Shown: piece by piece, positions 47,459 to 58,500 of the stretch | Numbering within the stretch: position 1 is the first letter of the stretch | How the letters are laid out: each line of letters opens with the position of its first letter | NCBI GenBank assembly: GCA_020081605.1 | Contig: JAHREC010000062.1 | Coordinates: 4,087,758 to 4,151,757, forward strand | DNA: 64,000 nucleotides | Direction: 5' to 3' | DNA from: Albifimbria verrucaria | Taxonomy: Eukaryota; Ascomycota; Sordariomycetes; Hypocreales; Stachybotryaceae | Program-made: the position numbers and the translations under genes | The notes under the pieces: generated by a model | Told to the model about the DNA's origin: nothing | What the model saw: only the letters and a program-made list of their open reading frames with translations | Database searches by the model: none

Positions 47459-48178
47459 GCATCAGGCCATGCCAGTCAGTGTTTTCGGGGTCAGGACTCA
47501 ATACTTTCGTTTTTTGATAGTTTACTTCCTTTATCTCCTTCTGAATAACCTCTACCTTCCAGAACAACTAGTCAACCTGTGAAACCTCTAAATATCTGTT
47601 GCCAAGACACAGAGTTTTAGACATACTCTCGTCTTTAACGCGTAGGGCCTACGGAAATCTTTCCACTCCATCTATCTACACCACTAAATTCATAAAGAGA
47701 ACGGTATTTAGAGTCTCTGAGCCGAGTGACTCCTGAGCAAGCGGTCTTGATGTTATTGTAGGAGATGGCATAAACAAATTGGGATGATGAGAAGCAAGGA
47801 CATCAGGGCACCACAAACGCATTTCAACTAGTTTCGCATGTCCGATTTTCTATGCATCTTCATTCGATAGAATCTGAGCCAGGCTGCAGATGCATGAAGC
47901 ATTGGGAGGAACCATTGTACTCATCAGCTCGCCACAAGCTCAGTGACGATTTGTATGCCCGATCTGGTGTTATTTTGCATGGTATGGAGAACAAAGACTA
48001 TGAAAAGTGGTGTGAATGTGAATATTGATGCTACACCGCATGCTACATCGGTGTATACTAGCAGGGTAACCTCACCGTTTGCGGAAGGATTAAGCGAATG
48101 AACTGTTGAGAAAATAATCATTTCAGCTGGGATGATACACGGCGTGCAGGTTGGTGCAAGAAGACGCCAGTCAGTATC
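47459..48178. other. intergenic region
   Basis: No supported gene between protein B and MITE copy D. A 486-nt minus-strand ORF at 47082-47567 lies mostly over protein B and is its shadow. Confidence 0.5.
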
Positions 48179-48180
48179 TA

Positions 48181-48434
48181 CAGTGGGATAGCAAAAGTTT
48201 CGCCTACGTCAGGATTTCTACATAGCCAAAGAGCTTCATGTATAAGTTGTAATAAATATATATTAATTTATTTATTTATTATCATATTATTACAAGTTTA
48301 TTATTATATTATTACAAGTTTATTATCATATTATTATAAGTTTATTATATTTTTAATCGCTTATTGTTAGGTATTTAGTGGATTTTCTATCGTCATATCT
48401 GCGCTAGATATGCGGAATTTCTGCCTTCCCACCG
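48181..48434 (+). mobile_element. MITE copy D (mimp-like), best-preserved copy
   Basis: A 254-bp element flanked by TA on both sides (48179-48180 and 48435-48436). The left end is CAGTGGGATAGCAAAAG; the right end read inward is CGGTGGGAAGGCAGAAATTC, an imperfect inverted repeat with about 18 of 24 positions equal. The centre is AT-rich, with about three copies of a 22-bp unit around ATTACAAGTTTATTAT. There is no coding capacity. The size, TA target and CAGTGGG end resemble mimp/impala (Tc1-mariner) elements of Fusarium. Confidence 0.82.
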
Positions 48435-48731
48435 TAGTCATCAACCTATTCATGTGAGAAGAATAGCTCTCATTGCGGACCATAGTAAACTGTAACCCAT
48501 CATCTCGACTGCTCCACTATTTGCAATATTCCTCGAAACTGGTTCGCTCCTCGTACTTTTTGCACAACGCCTTACCCATTAGAGAAGGAGAGGTATGCAT
48601 AGCCAAATACGACTTCGCTGCTCCATAATAAACACCACGTTGATATGATAAGATGAAGTATAAGAACGATCAATCTCTTCCCATAGAACTTTATGCAGAA
48701 AGAATCAAACATTTAATGTTATCTGTCCAAA

Positions 48732-49869
48732 ATGTTCTTCGTCTTTTCTTCGCTTTGCACCTCGATTGCCATTTTACCTTTACTTGGCTCCTCTCTGGCC
48801 CTGTCACCTGATGATAGAATTCCTGAGGAATGGAGATCAACAATCCCTCTTGCATGGGACAGTGCCATGACTCGATCAAAGTTCATGTCTGACAATAATT
48901 TTCCGGGTCAACATATTTGGACGCTGGACCAGATTATGGATGGTGAAGGGTATGCTATTTACTGGCACTATCTTTACTAAACAGAGAACATGGTTGGAAC
49001 TAATACACTCTCCAGGACATTGAATGTCTGCATGCGATGGGGTGCCAATCGAACATTACCAGAAGCTGAACGACGTCATATCGAAGCCGTGTACAACGAG
49101 CGGTTTCACGAATGGCTTCGATGGCTTCCATGCTATGATAGTTTTCCTTTCAGAAAGGTCAACATAAAGGTAATAGGATGGGCAGCACATCATAAATCTC
49201 TACTCCCAGGGGTTATGGATGATGTCAATGTGCATACCGGGTTCAAGGACGATTTGTTTAATCTTCCAGCGTGCAATCCGGGTTGCTCCCGATACCAGCA
49301 TCTAGACGGCAATTACACCGACTGTCCTGGCGGGCGCGACAACCGTTTTCATCAGTTTCTCCTGCTTGATCCATCATGGGGAGAACACAATATGGGTGCA
49401 GCTTCAGGCTTTGGAGTTTCCATCAGCTTATATGGCTGGGAAACAGTAGGGAGCCAGCAAGAAAATTGGCCTATGCTTACACATGAGCTTGTGAGTGCCT
49501 GTTTATTGTTCTCCTTGACTTGGCTGACAGATTTAGGGCCACACATTTGGATTCCCAGATTATTTAGATCCCCTGACAAACAAAACCTACTCGACCTGCT
49601 CTGTATTCTGGCGACCCGACAATTCTCCCAGTAAATTTGTGATGCAGCCTGGCAATGGAGGGCTTGATATGCCCAAGAAGTTGACCAACATGGAAGGATG
49701 GATGCTACGTCACTTTTGGTCTAGATTTTCACGCGTACAGGGCTGGCAAGAGGATGATGTATCCTGGCCAGCTCCTAAACACTGTGATAATCTTGAAACA
49801 GAGTTTAAGAGAGAAGTGCAATCTCGTGAGCCAACTAGTCTGGCTCAGCAATGCAGACATTTAGGATAA
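48732..49869 (+). CDS. secreted zincin metalloprotease-like protein, intact
   Basis: Secreted protein with a metzincin-like zinc site. The signal peptide is MFFVFSSLCTSIAILPLLGSSLA. Exons 48732-48949, 49016-49490 and 49537-49869 join without any frameshift (341 aa). Family marks are FPGQHIWTLDQIMDGEG, LNVCMRWG and, near the C-terminus, TNMEGWMLRHFWSRF. The zinc motif HELGHTFGFPDYLDP is split by the second intron between HEL and GHTF. The two His and the Glu are present; the third ligand may be the Asp of FPD. Members occur widely in plant-associated fungi (from memory). Substrate unknown. As one of the few intact multi-exon genes, it shows that the frameshifts elsewhere are not universal. Confidence 0.85.
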
Positions 49870-50514
49870 ATTCTAAGTTGCTGGACGATATAGGGAAATG
49901 GTTTGGTGTAACAAACCTCGGCGTTGGACGTGAAGATGGTAAGAAAGCCAATTGTAGTTGAGCAGGACGTCCTTATAATGGCTTGTTTCAATGGGGGCCA
50001 TACCATATAAGCTCTACACGCTTAATGATTGATATCCGGATCTGGATACTGGTGAAAAAATTGCAGGTGATAAGTTTTGATATGTTATTCAAGTAAACCG
50101 ACACTTTACTCAAACCCTCACAGAGGGATTCGAATCAAAGCAACCGATATACAAGATAGTTGAGGACATAATTCAAAGTATTGTCCATTGATGCATGCAT
50201 TTCGGATGGTTGATATCAGAAAATCCCTTTCATAATAGGCATACTCCATATTGCAGATGCCGTACATACCGATACCATGTATTAATTAAGAAAATAATAA
50301 TTAAAAAGGAATTATGTGTATATTCTTACAATAATTTAATATACTCCCGTAGATTAACAGACAAGGAACCCAAAGAATTCCAAACAAGATGGTGTTTGAA
50401 AAGACTCGTCTATATACCAACTGGTGAGGCTAAGTGAGAGGAGAGAATAATTGGGAGCCACCGGGTCATACAAATATACCTATACCCTAGCTGGCCATTT
50501 CTCCCGCCTCCACC
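49870..50514. other. intergenic region
   Basis: A/T-rich around 50280-50345; no gene supported. Confidence 0.5.
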
Positions 50515-51125
50515 CTAGAATCGGTTGGACGGGAGCCTAACAGGTTGCAATTAGACAAAGACCTTTTCCAGAGCGCTATTGATATGGAGACTTACCACTT
50601 GCCCCGCATTGTTATCACAACCCAGGGTTACCCTCTTCGTCGATGTCCTTCTCGACCTTGGTGCCGAAGCGGATGGCGCTCATGATACCATCGCCGAACT
50701 TCTCGTTAAGGATAGCCTTGTATGCGTAGCCGTAGTTCTGGATAACCTCGTACAGGCGGTAGATAAGCGGCTCGACAGGAGGCATCGGACCAGATCGACC
50801 GCGGTCAGGGAACACAGCCATAGCCTTGGTCAGCATCGGCAGGGGTAGATCGAGTAGCTGGGAAAGCTTCTCGATGTCCTCATCTGTGGCTGTGGTCTGG
50901 GCATAGAACAGTGCGGCACACGCTACTTCGCTGCGCCCAAGGTGCTTGGCAATGGCCTCGAAGGTCAGATTCTTTGCCTGCTTGGCCTCGAACAGCGCGG
51001 TGCAGTGAGGTGGAACCCTTTGTGCGATGAGCGGCTAGCAACTAGACGTCAGAATTTTTTTCACCGTCGGTCCATGAGATGGGAGAACATACGTCGAGGG
51101 TAGCAAGTCGTCCTTCGAATGACAT
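50515..51125 (-). CDS. cynS: cyanate hydratase (cyanase)
   Basis: Converts cyanate plus bicarbonate into ammonia and CO2, detoxifying cyanate and releasing usable nitrogen; cytosolic, a decamer in known enzymes. Exons on the minus strand: 51125-51093 ([11 protein letters not shown]), 51034-50596 and 50536-50515. The C-terminal catalytic domain reads [20 protein letters not shown] and [12 protein letters not shown], with the Arg, Glu and Ser of the active site. The N-terminal helical domain is also present ([17 protein letters not shown]). The frame slips at GGG 50625-50627; one base gives the expected [10 protein letters not shown] and a total of 165 codons, the normal length. The last exon encodes LPSNRF, the typical end. 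The divergent neighbour is a beta-carbonic anhydrase. Confidence 0.94.
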
Positions 51126-51289
51126 TGTGAGGAATGTGAAAGATACCGAGTAGTGAGGATTTGGCGCTTGTGGAGTGTCGAGGAAGAGTAGTTGGCTGGG
51201 ATGAGCTGTCTCAGGTACTAGTTGTGTTGACTGTAATGACAGTGGCCTTGGTGAGAGAGGAGAATCGAGAAAATCGGATGACTTGTGGT

Positions 51290-51297
51290 ATTTTATA
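51290..51297 (-). promoter_or_regulatory. TATA box of the cyanase gene
   Basis: TATAAAAT on the minus strand, about 165 bp before the cyanase start at 51125, in the 1.05-kb region shared with the carbonic anhydrase gene. Confidence 0.5.
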
Positions 51298-52179
51298 GTC
51301 CCTCGCAGGTTGCGTCTTGCTGCGGCGTAGCCGAATGTCATTCCGAGGCCGCCGAAGATGTCCCTCGTGAACAAGGCCTCAATGATGGCAAACGATACGC
51401 AATGAACGCCCTCCCCACTCTGACTCGTTCTCGAACATGAACCCGATAGTTCTCCGGGCCGGTGCCTTTGAGGATGAGGAAATCCTTTCTCCACGGACTC
51501 TTGCTCTGGAGTCATAAGGATCCTGACGCTAGCATCAGAATAGCTTTCCTAAAGAGGTAGAAACTCACCCGGTGATCCGTTCTTTTCTCGCCGGACAGCC
51601 CTATTTCCGGCTAGCGTTGCTGTAGGGCTTCGCTCGGCGAGTGCTGTGGTGGAGATGTTGGATCCTTGCCCCGCCAATGCCAGGCATATATTCCAGGAAT
51701 TTATAGAAGATACCAATAATAACATATTCAAGCTATGCGGTTGCACCCTCTCCTGCAACGGTATACATCGTCTAAAGAAATTCCGGATACAATAATCTAT
51801 GGCTAAAAAAACTGCCTCAGTGTTTCTTCGTCCATGACAAATACGCTCATCCCGCTCGGGACCCCTTCTACCCACTTCATCCTGTAGCCTCTGATGCCGC
51901 GCTTGCATCTTTGGAGACTTTGGAGAGGCACAATTGACGGCGTCCGTCGCCATCTCCGAAAGCCTGCGAGAGCTTTGGCGGAATGGCCGGCTTTGTGGTC
52001 GCTTTGTAGAATTAATTAGTCGGGAGAAAGAAGACATAAATACAAGGACACTCTAATACTATGGTCTGCCTCTCCTTTCTGGCCATTTGCTTTTCCAACA
52101 AACCCCATACACCTCTTTCTCTGAACCCAGTCTTCCCTTCATTCCTAACTCAATTCCTGAATATAAAAATTGGCCTATC

Positions 52180-52845
52180 ATGGCTCAACAGGACGTCACC
52201 GAGTACTTACGACAGACGCATGCCCGCATCTTCGAAAACAACAAGAAGTGGGCAGAGCAGCAGCGTGCCAATAACCCTGACTTCTTTGCTAAGATTTCCG
52301 CCGGCCAAAGCCCTGAATACCTATGGATTGGTTGCGCAGACTCTCGCATCCCAGCTGAGCAGGTTACAGGCTTGGAGCCCGGCGAGGCCTTTATTCACCG
52401 TAACATCGCTAATGTTGTGGACAATGTTGACCTAAATGCCATGTCTATTATCAACTATGCTGTGTGTCACCTCGGCGTTAAACATATTATTGTTTGCGGA
52501 CACTATGGCTGTGGTGGTGTTCAGGCTGCCATGACTCCCAAGGATATGGGTATACTTAATCCATGGCTACGAAATATCCGCGACGTCTACCGTCTTTATG
52601 AGAAAGAGCTCGACGCTATCACCGACGAAAAGCAAAAGTATAACCGCCTAGTAGAGCTGAACGTACGCGAGCAGTGCCGCAATATTATCAAGACTGCTGA
52701 GGTTCAGCAATCCTACGCCAAGAACAGCTTTCCCATCGTTCACGGCTGGGTGTTCGACCTTCACAATGGCCTACTGAAGGATCTTGAAGTTGATTTCCCT
52801 GCAATGCTTAAGGACGTCCAGAAGGTTTATAACATCACTGAATAA
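52180..52845 (+). CDS. beta-carbonic anhydrase, intact
   Basis: Zinc enzyme that interconverts CO2 and bicarbonate. 221 aa from ATG 52180 (MAQQDVTEYLRQTHARIFEN); longer in-frame reading upstream lacks an ATG. The zinc and catalytic residues are in IGCADSRIPAEQ (Cys, Asp, Arg) and CGHYGCGGVQAA (His, Cys). The length and sequence match fungal CynT/Nce103-like enzymes. No mitochondrial targeting sequence is obvious, so it is probably cytosolic. It is transcribed away from the cyanase gene with 1,054 bp between start codons. In bacteria cynT and cynS share an operon because cyanase uses up bicarbonate, so a matching role here is likely. A single exon without frameshift. Confidence 0.95.
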   Translation: MAQQDVTEYLRQTHARIFENNKKWAEQQRANNPDFFAKISAGQSPEYLWIGCADSRIPAEQVTGLEPGEAFIHRNIANVVDNVDLNAMSIINYAVCHLGVKHIIVCGHYGCGGVQAAMTPKDMGILNPWLRNIRDVYRLYEKELDAITDEKQKYNRLVELNVREQCRNIIKTAEVQQSYAKNSFPIVHGWVFDLHNGLLKDLEVDFPAMLKDVQKVYNITE

Positions 52846-53815
52846 ACCGAAACTCTCGAGAGCGGGTTGTCTACGGTTTAGACGGGGTAGTGGTGATCTG
52901 TTAGCTTGGTGGGCTTACGGATTGTTGTCGCTTTAGGTAGTTAGTACTGGGGACGGCTATTCAGTGAGATTGTTTGAAGTGAGAGTCGTGATGGCGAGTG
53001 GAGTGGGATTACCGTCTTAAGTTATTAATATATTATATATTATATAGGGGCTAGATACTAGCTACTAACCTTCGTTATTCTGAACTCCGTTGTAGGTTGT
53101 CTTTGTTCTTTGAAGGAGGTGAACATTAATATAGCGTACTGGAATGACGAAATGGTTAAAGCTTAATCTAGATATTTGTGATAGTTTAAAATTACTTAGT
53201 GTACTACCCTAAATTGAGTAGTATGAGTCGAATCTATACAATGCGCCTTCGCGCACTCCAAGGCATATTGGCGCGACTGGCCTATGATCTAGAGAGTCGG
53301 GAATTCGGCGGGTGATGCCGGTCAAAAGTCGGAGTGGCGCTTAGGCTGAGCATACTGGACCCTGATGTTCTGAGAAAGGTTATGACGCCGAGAAGAGCCG
53401 AGCTGCGCAAGGATTGGTCTGGGAGGAATTATGGGTTCTCAGTTAGCAACAAAGCCAGTCATTCAACTCCCTCCACCTATTTCGCGCATGTATTCCTCCT
53501 CGTAAGCTATTTGGAATCTTCGACCGGCGTAGCGTAGGTAAAGAATGGGGTCATCCCACCGCTGAGTAGGGCAAGTGGGGTTGTGGTCGGCCCTATGAGT
53601 GGGATGAGATAGGCCCACAAGTAGGAGGATTGAGGCCAGTTGAGTCACTGATGCTATACTGACATTGACCATCTACTAAGTATACTAATATAAATATTGT
53701 GCTGCACTTCCAGAATCTGTTAACCAGGCCAAGGCACACACATCAACTCAGCACATCAAGTCAGGGGTAGAAGCAGAAGCATCTCCAAGATGAGCAACCA
53801 GGAGACCAGGCCACC
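52846..53815. other. intergenic region
   Basis: Short A/T runs near 53025-53045; no supported gene. An upstream ATG at 53790, out of frame with the next CDS, could act as a uORF or be its true start if one base is missing near 53812. Confidence 0.5.
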
Positions 53816-54397
53816 ATGCCCCCTTTCACCCTCGAGACGGCACAAGTCAAGGTCAAGGCTGCGCAAGACGGATGGAATAGCCAGTAAGTCAATGTCATGG
53901 GACGCGAATGGCCCTTGGCTTACACTGGATACAGAGATCCTGCAAAGGTTAAAATGGCGTACACGCCGGACTCGATCTGGCGCAACCGCGACCAATTCCT
54001 CCAGGGCCGTGATGCGATCCAAGAATTCCTTACAAAGAAGTGGCAGAAGGAGTCTAACTACCGACTGCGAAAGGAACTCTTTGCATTCACTGATAACAAG
54101 GCAAGTGTGTGAACTGCAACGACTGCAGACGTTTACCCGCTCGCTTTCAATACAAAGCCAGTCTTATTCTAACACAACGAAACTTTACAGATTGCGGTGC
54201 AGTTTTGGTATGAATGGACTGATGCGGCCGGGCAGTGGTGGAGGACCTATGGACTTGAGGACTGGACTTTTGCAGATAACGGGCTGATGCGAAAGAGGCA
54301 GATGAGTGGTAACGACGTGAAGATTACCGAGGAAGAGCGTTGGTTCGTCGACGGCGTCGATGTCAACACGGTTGATATTGCAGAGCAGCATTGGTAG
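53816..54397 (+). CDS. DUF1348 / NTF2-like (SnoaL fold) protein, intact
   Basis: Small cone-shaped alpha+beta barrel protein of the DUF1348 family; function unknown, possibly enzymatic or ligand binding. Exons 53816-53883, 53935-54100 and 54191-54397 join in frame to 146 aa. Marks: [64 protein letters not shown] and [11 protein letters not shown]. The second intron begins GCAAGT rather than GT, a GC-AG intron placed exactly where the protein needs it. A longer start at 53790 (MSNQETRPP) would match the bacterial pattern but needs one extra base. No targeting signal. Confidence 0.9.
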
Positions 54398-55541
54398 ATG
54401 CGCCTAGGGACTATAAAGCAGCAGTAGAGCAGTATAACCAAGTTAGTAAAGTAGGGTTGAGTTGAGAGATTATAGATATATAGAGTTTATAAGTTATTGT
54501 TATTATGATTATTATTAATTATTAACTATATTTATAAGTTATATTGTTATAATTAATATATTCAGAAAAAGCAATAAAGCTGAATAAAGCTTTATAGCGA
54601 ACATAGTAATAAGGGTAAAGTTAAAAATAAGCTTAAGCTCTACAGAGTAAAGAGACGTCATATTGTATAATCTAAGATGGAAAAAGGTAAATATAGTTTA
54701 AATCAAAGGAGGCGTATGTAAATTAGTTTTATATTATTTTATCTATTAATAAAAACATATGTCGTGATAGTAAAGAATATATAATAATTTAAAAGGGAGC
54801 ATCTTGTTGCTGGGCTGGTATTTCTCGAAACAGTTCGCGGATTATGGCAGCATCGATAGCAACCTATAACATAACCCTTATGAAAGGGCGAGCTTATGAG
54901 TGATCTGTCAGTTGTGCCCTTATTGCCACTGAGTTTGGATCAATCAATCAATACAAATGCCAATGATATGAAGAGCGCTTATGGCGGAATATTAAAGCGT
55001 AGTTTAGTCTGACATGTTCTTTGTCCCGGCCCTTCCAGGTGCCGGTCCATATTATGTGCCAGTACGTTTTGTGCCAGCATATTATGGACCAGCCTAATCC
55101 ACCCGCCAGTCGCTCGTAGGTTGTCCTATCCAGTAGTATAGGATATTCTACGCTAGTAGGTGCATATTTCATAATCTTTTCGCGTTCTTGAGGTTATGAT
55201 CTCATATATAGGACAAAAAGACCCTTAGTTAGGCGGGCTCAGTCTACTTTACCATCGACTTGCTCTCCGGCTCAAGCAGATCAGCCTGGCTCAGACTAAA
55301 GTTGCGAGTTAGGAAATTCTAAGAAAAGAAAAGAGGGACTCGTTGTATGGTTTAGACTAGTACTGTTATAGCAATAATGTTGGCTATTCAATTTCCATAT
55401 ATAATTAGATACCAAACTACCACCCGCTCTACACTCTCTGTATAACAGTGTAGACGTAACAGGTCAACACCCATATTATGCCCAATAGTCCTTTGACGGC
55501 GCTCTGCATATACTATAACACATTTCCGAGAACAGAAATCG
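54398..55541. other. AT-rich intergenic region with an inverted repeat
   Basis: 54470-54800 is A/T-rich with no coding sign. An inverted repeat lies at 55044-55090. No gene is supported. Confidence 0.5.
55044..55090. repeat. inverted repeat with internal direct repeat
   Basis: GGTCCATATTATG at 55044 and CATATTATGGACC at 55078 are inverted with 12 of 13 matches. Between them GTGCCAG occurs twice (55056 and 55071). It could form a hairpin or mark the end of an old element. Confidence 0.55.
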
Positions 55542-58500
55542 TTAAAAGAGCGTAACCACCATCCCCAGAAATGATACAGGTGCCAACGCATTCTGTAAAT
55601 CCAGTTTGTCAATTGCGCCTAACCAGAAAGGCACAAATGTAATCCCAATTGCTAGTATCCCGTTGACCCAATACAGGATGCGTCGGAGGCATAGACCATA
55701 TTTAGGATGGAAAGCCCATCCATACTCCTTGTGTTTGCATTGAAGTTTCGGAGGAGCAGGTCGCTTAGGAATGCCCCTGACAACATATTGACTTTCACGC
55801 CCAACCTGCGGGTTTCGAATACCTGTCAGGATCATTGCGCCAATCATTCGCATATGCACTTCCTTTGGAAACCCATGCTGGATGCTGTATTCGTACTGGG
55901 TGCAGTCGGAGAGCTGGGTTGGTATTGTCATAACAAGATCCATGTCGTCAAATAAGTAGAAAAACTAAAAACAATCACTGTAGGTCAGTCAAATTGCAAC
56001 CTCGTTGATCTTAGCTAGGCAGCTCAGAAATTATACCTTCTTGAAATCAATCGTGTTAAATGACTTCCATGAGACTAGACGTTCTAGCCATCCGCCTTGA
56101 GCATCTTGTAGTGCCTTCGTAATTTTTATATAAAACTCATAATCATTTTTCACATCCAGCATCTTTATGGTTCTGACGGTCGTCTCTTCTGTTTCTCTCC
56201 AAGCCTTGTTAACGCATAGAAAAGAATCACTCCAAAATTCGTTGGCGCTGACTTGCTGTGTTTCTGGCTGTCTCGGTGTATCGGGCTGCTCCTCTCCTGG
56301 ATTGTTGGGTTCACCTAGCGGCTTCTGTGGTAGGTGATACTTTACTAAATGGGTTAATCTCGAGAATAGTGAAGGAGAACGCTCTTCATTACTCTGAACA
56401 GGAGGCGGCAGTGTGGATTGGTTGTCAGCGACTTCCTTAATCATGCCTTTGCAGGATTCTATCTCATTCTCATTCACTATTATCGATAGTTCCTTATTGC
56501 CATACTTCATACACTGTTATGGGACTGTCAATTTCTTCACATTCTGGTATAAACTTACCGTCCAAGCCAACTTTGCTTGAGTGGCTGATGGCAGGCGGTC
56601 AATCGGGGGCAGTGGATACCAATCAACCTCACCACATCCGAGGTAATCCTCAAGTCTGATCCTCCATTCGCTAAAAGTAGATAAAGAATGCGAAGAGTTA
56701 TAAGGTATCAATCTCAGACTGCTCAAGCCCGAGGAGAGACAGCCTTTCATCTTAATGATCTCCTTTGAGTGGGAATCAATGGAACCTTGCCTAGATTCTT
56801 CTTCGACGTTATTGACGGGACTTGCATCCCCGCCCTCCTCTAGTCCTAGAATATCGAAGATGGAATTTGGTACTGCTCGTCGGAGGACAGGGTAGCCTCT
56901 GACCAAGATTCGGCTGCAGAAGACTGGGAGTCCTGAACTGACCTGTGGAAGTTTGAGCTCCTCCTTGAACTCAAATCCTATATTACAGGATCCATTGAAA
57001 CTTGTTGCAGATTCCCTTCGCTCCGCACATGTATGTTCTCGACATAAGGGTAGCAGGCTACAATACCAGAACCCCTGCGCCATAACCGCAAAGCCGAAGC
57101 CAACCATCCAATTTGTTCGGCTATTTCTGATACAAAGTATCGGTCGCCAGTAGCAGAGATAGAGCATGAAGCCGAAGACTCAATGCAGGCACTGAGCTGT
57201 GCTGTCTTCGGTCTCGCCTCAAGGCCAAATATGTGGCCTAAAACGGGCAGCTGGTCTAGAGAACGGTATTAGTAGTTTAATCGTAAAATGGCTGTGTTGA
57301 GCCTCACAAGAACATTCCTGGCCCTCAGGAAGAGTGATAAGCTGGTTCAGCAGGTTAAGAATGGGCTCCACTGTTTCGGGCCACGTTTGGTGCATATATT
57401 CTATCACTGTTGTAAACTGAACTGCGTTTTCCGATCCCGTCAAGCAATAGATTTGACTCAGGATATCTGCGGGAGGGTCTTTAAATCCCGTATGAATGAA
57501 ATGTAGAAGGTCCCAGTCAAGGCTAAATGTCATTTGTACGAATGACACAGGTCTGCGATGGCTTATTTTACGCAGCGCCCCGTATGTTCTTAGCCGGGCT
57601 TGAATCGTTTCGCTAATTTTGTGCATCAAGTTAGGGTCCTCGGTGCATAGTCGGCTGTGTTGTTGCATCTTTGATTGAAGCCACCTATAGGCTTCTGACT
57701 CCCGAATGAATTTGTCGTACTCTGATAATTGACTCAATACCAGATCTCGGTTCGTATTTTGGCCGCCATCCTTTTTCTCGTTAAAGAGTCCATTCAAGAT
57801 TTCAGTTACTGGCGCTGATGGCTCAACGTCACTGATCCATTTATGAATCATATCCGGATCCTTATTGAATGGTTGGTATTCTTCTTCGCTACTCGACTCT
57901 TCACTTCCGTCGGCTTTATCAGCCACCCAGGAGTTAGAGGTCAGCAAATCCATAATCTTCCTACATACAAAATGTTAGCATTAACCTTAGGTAGGGCGTC
58001 AAATACACCCACGTCCGTTGCTGATGAAGAGTGACGGCCGCTTCCCACTGAAACGGATTTGAAGACTCTCCGTGCAATCTCCATGCGAATTTCTTCAGCA
58101 CAGAGTCAAAATTCGCCCAGGCAAATTCCGATATATTCAAGACATCTTTAAGATATTTGGTGATCTCACCCGCGAAAACCTGGATATATGGTGCTTGCGA
58201 GTTGTCCTGGTCATCGTCAAGGGAATACGTTGTCTCTGCATCCCAATCATGCATTAGTTTCACTTTGGCTTCAGGAACACGTATATCTCTTGAGTTAACC
58301 TCCAAATGGTCAATGGCTGGATCAGACCGTTGTGCTATACTAATCTCCGTATCATCTAGGTTGCTAGGTGCTACAGGCATTAGTTTAGCCTCTGATTTAT
58401 GTTGCGACGTAGCCATTGTCGATGGATGTATCTCTTCACTCTGATTTTCTTTATCGAAGCCGGAAGATAATAGAAAGCTCCCAACACTACTATCTTCATG

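Noticed and set aside
47082..47567. 161-aa minus-strand ORF overlapping gene B
   Set aside because: Shadow of exon 2 of gene B; no domain.
50120..50150. GATTCGAATC-like sequence as a tRNA T-arm
   Set aside because: No matching acceptor or anticodon arms around it.
51042..52037. ORFs of 157 and 162 aa between cyanase and carbonic anhydrase
   Set aside because: They overlap the cyanase first exon or lack any motif; the region is better read as the shared promoter.
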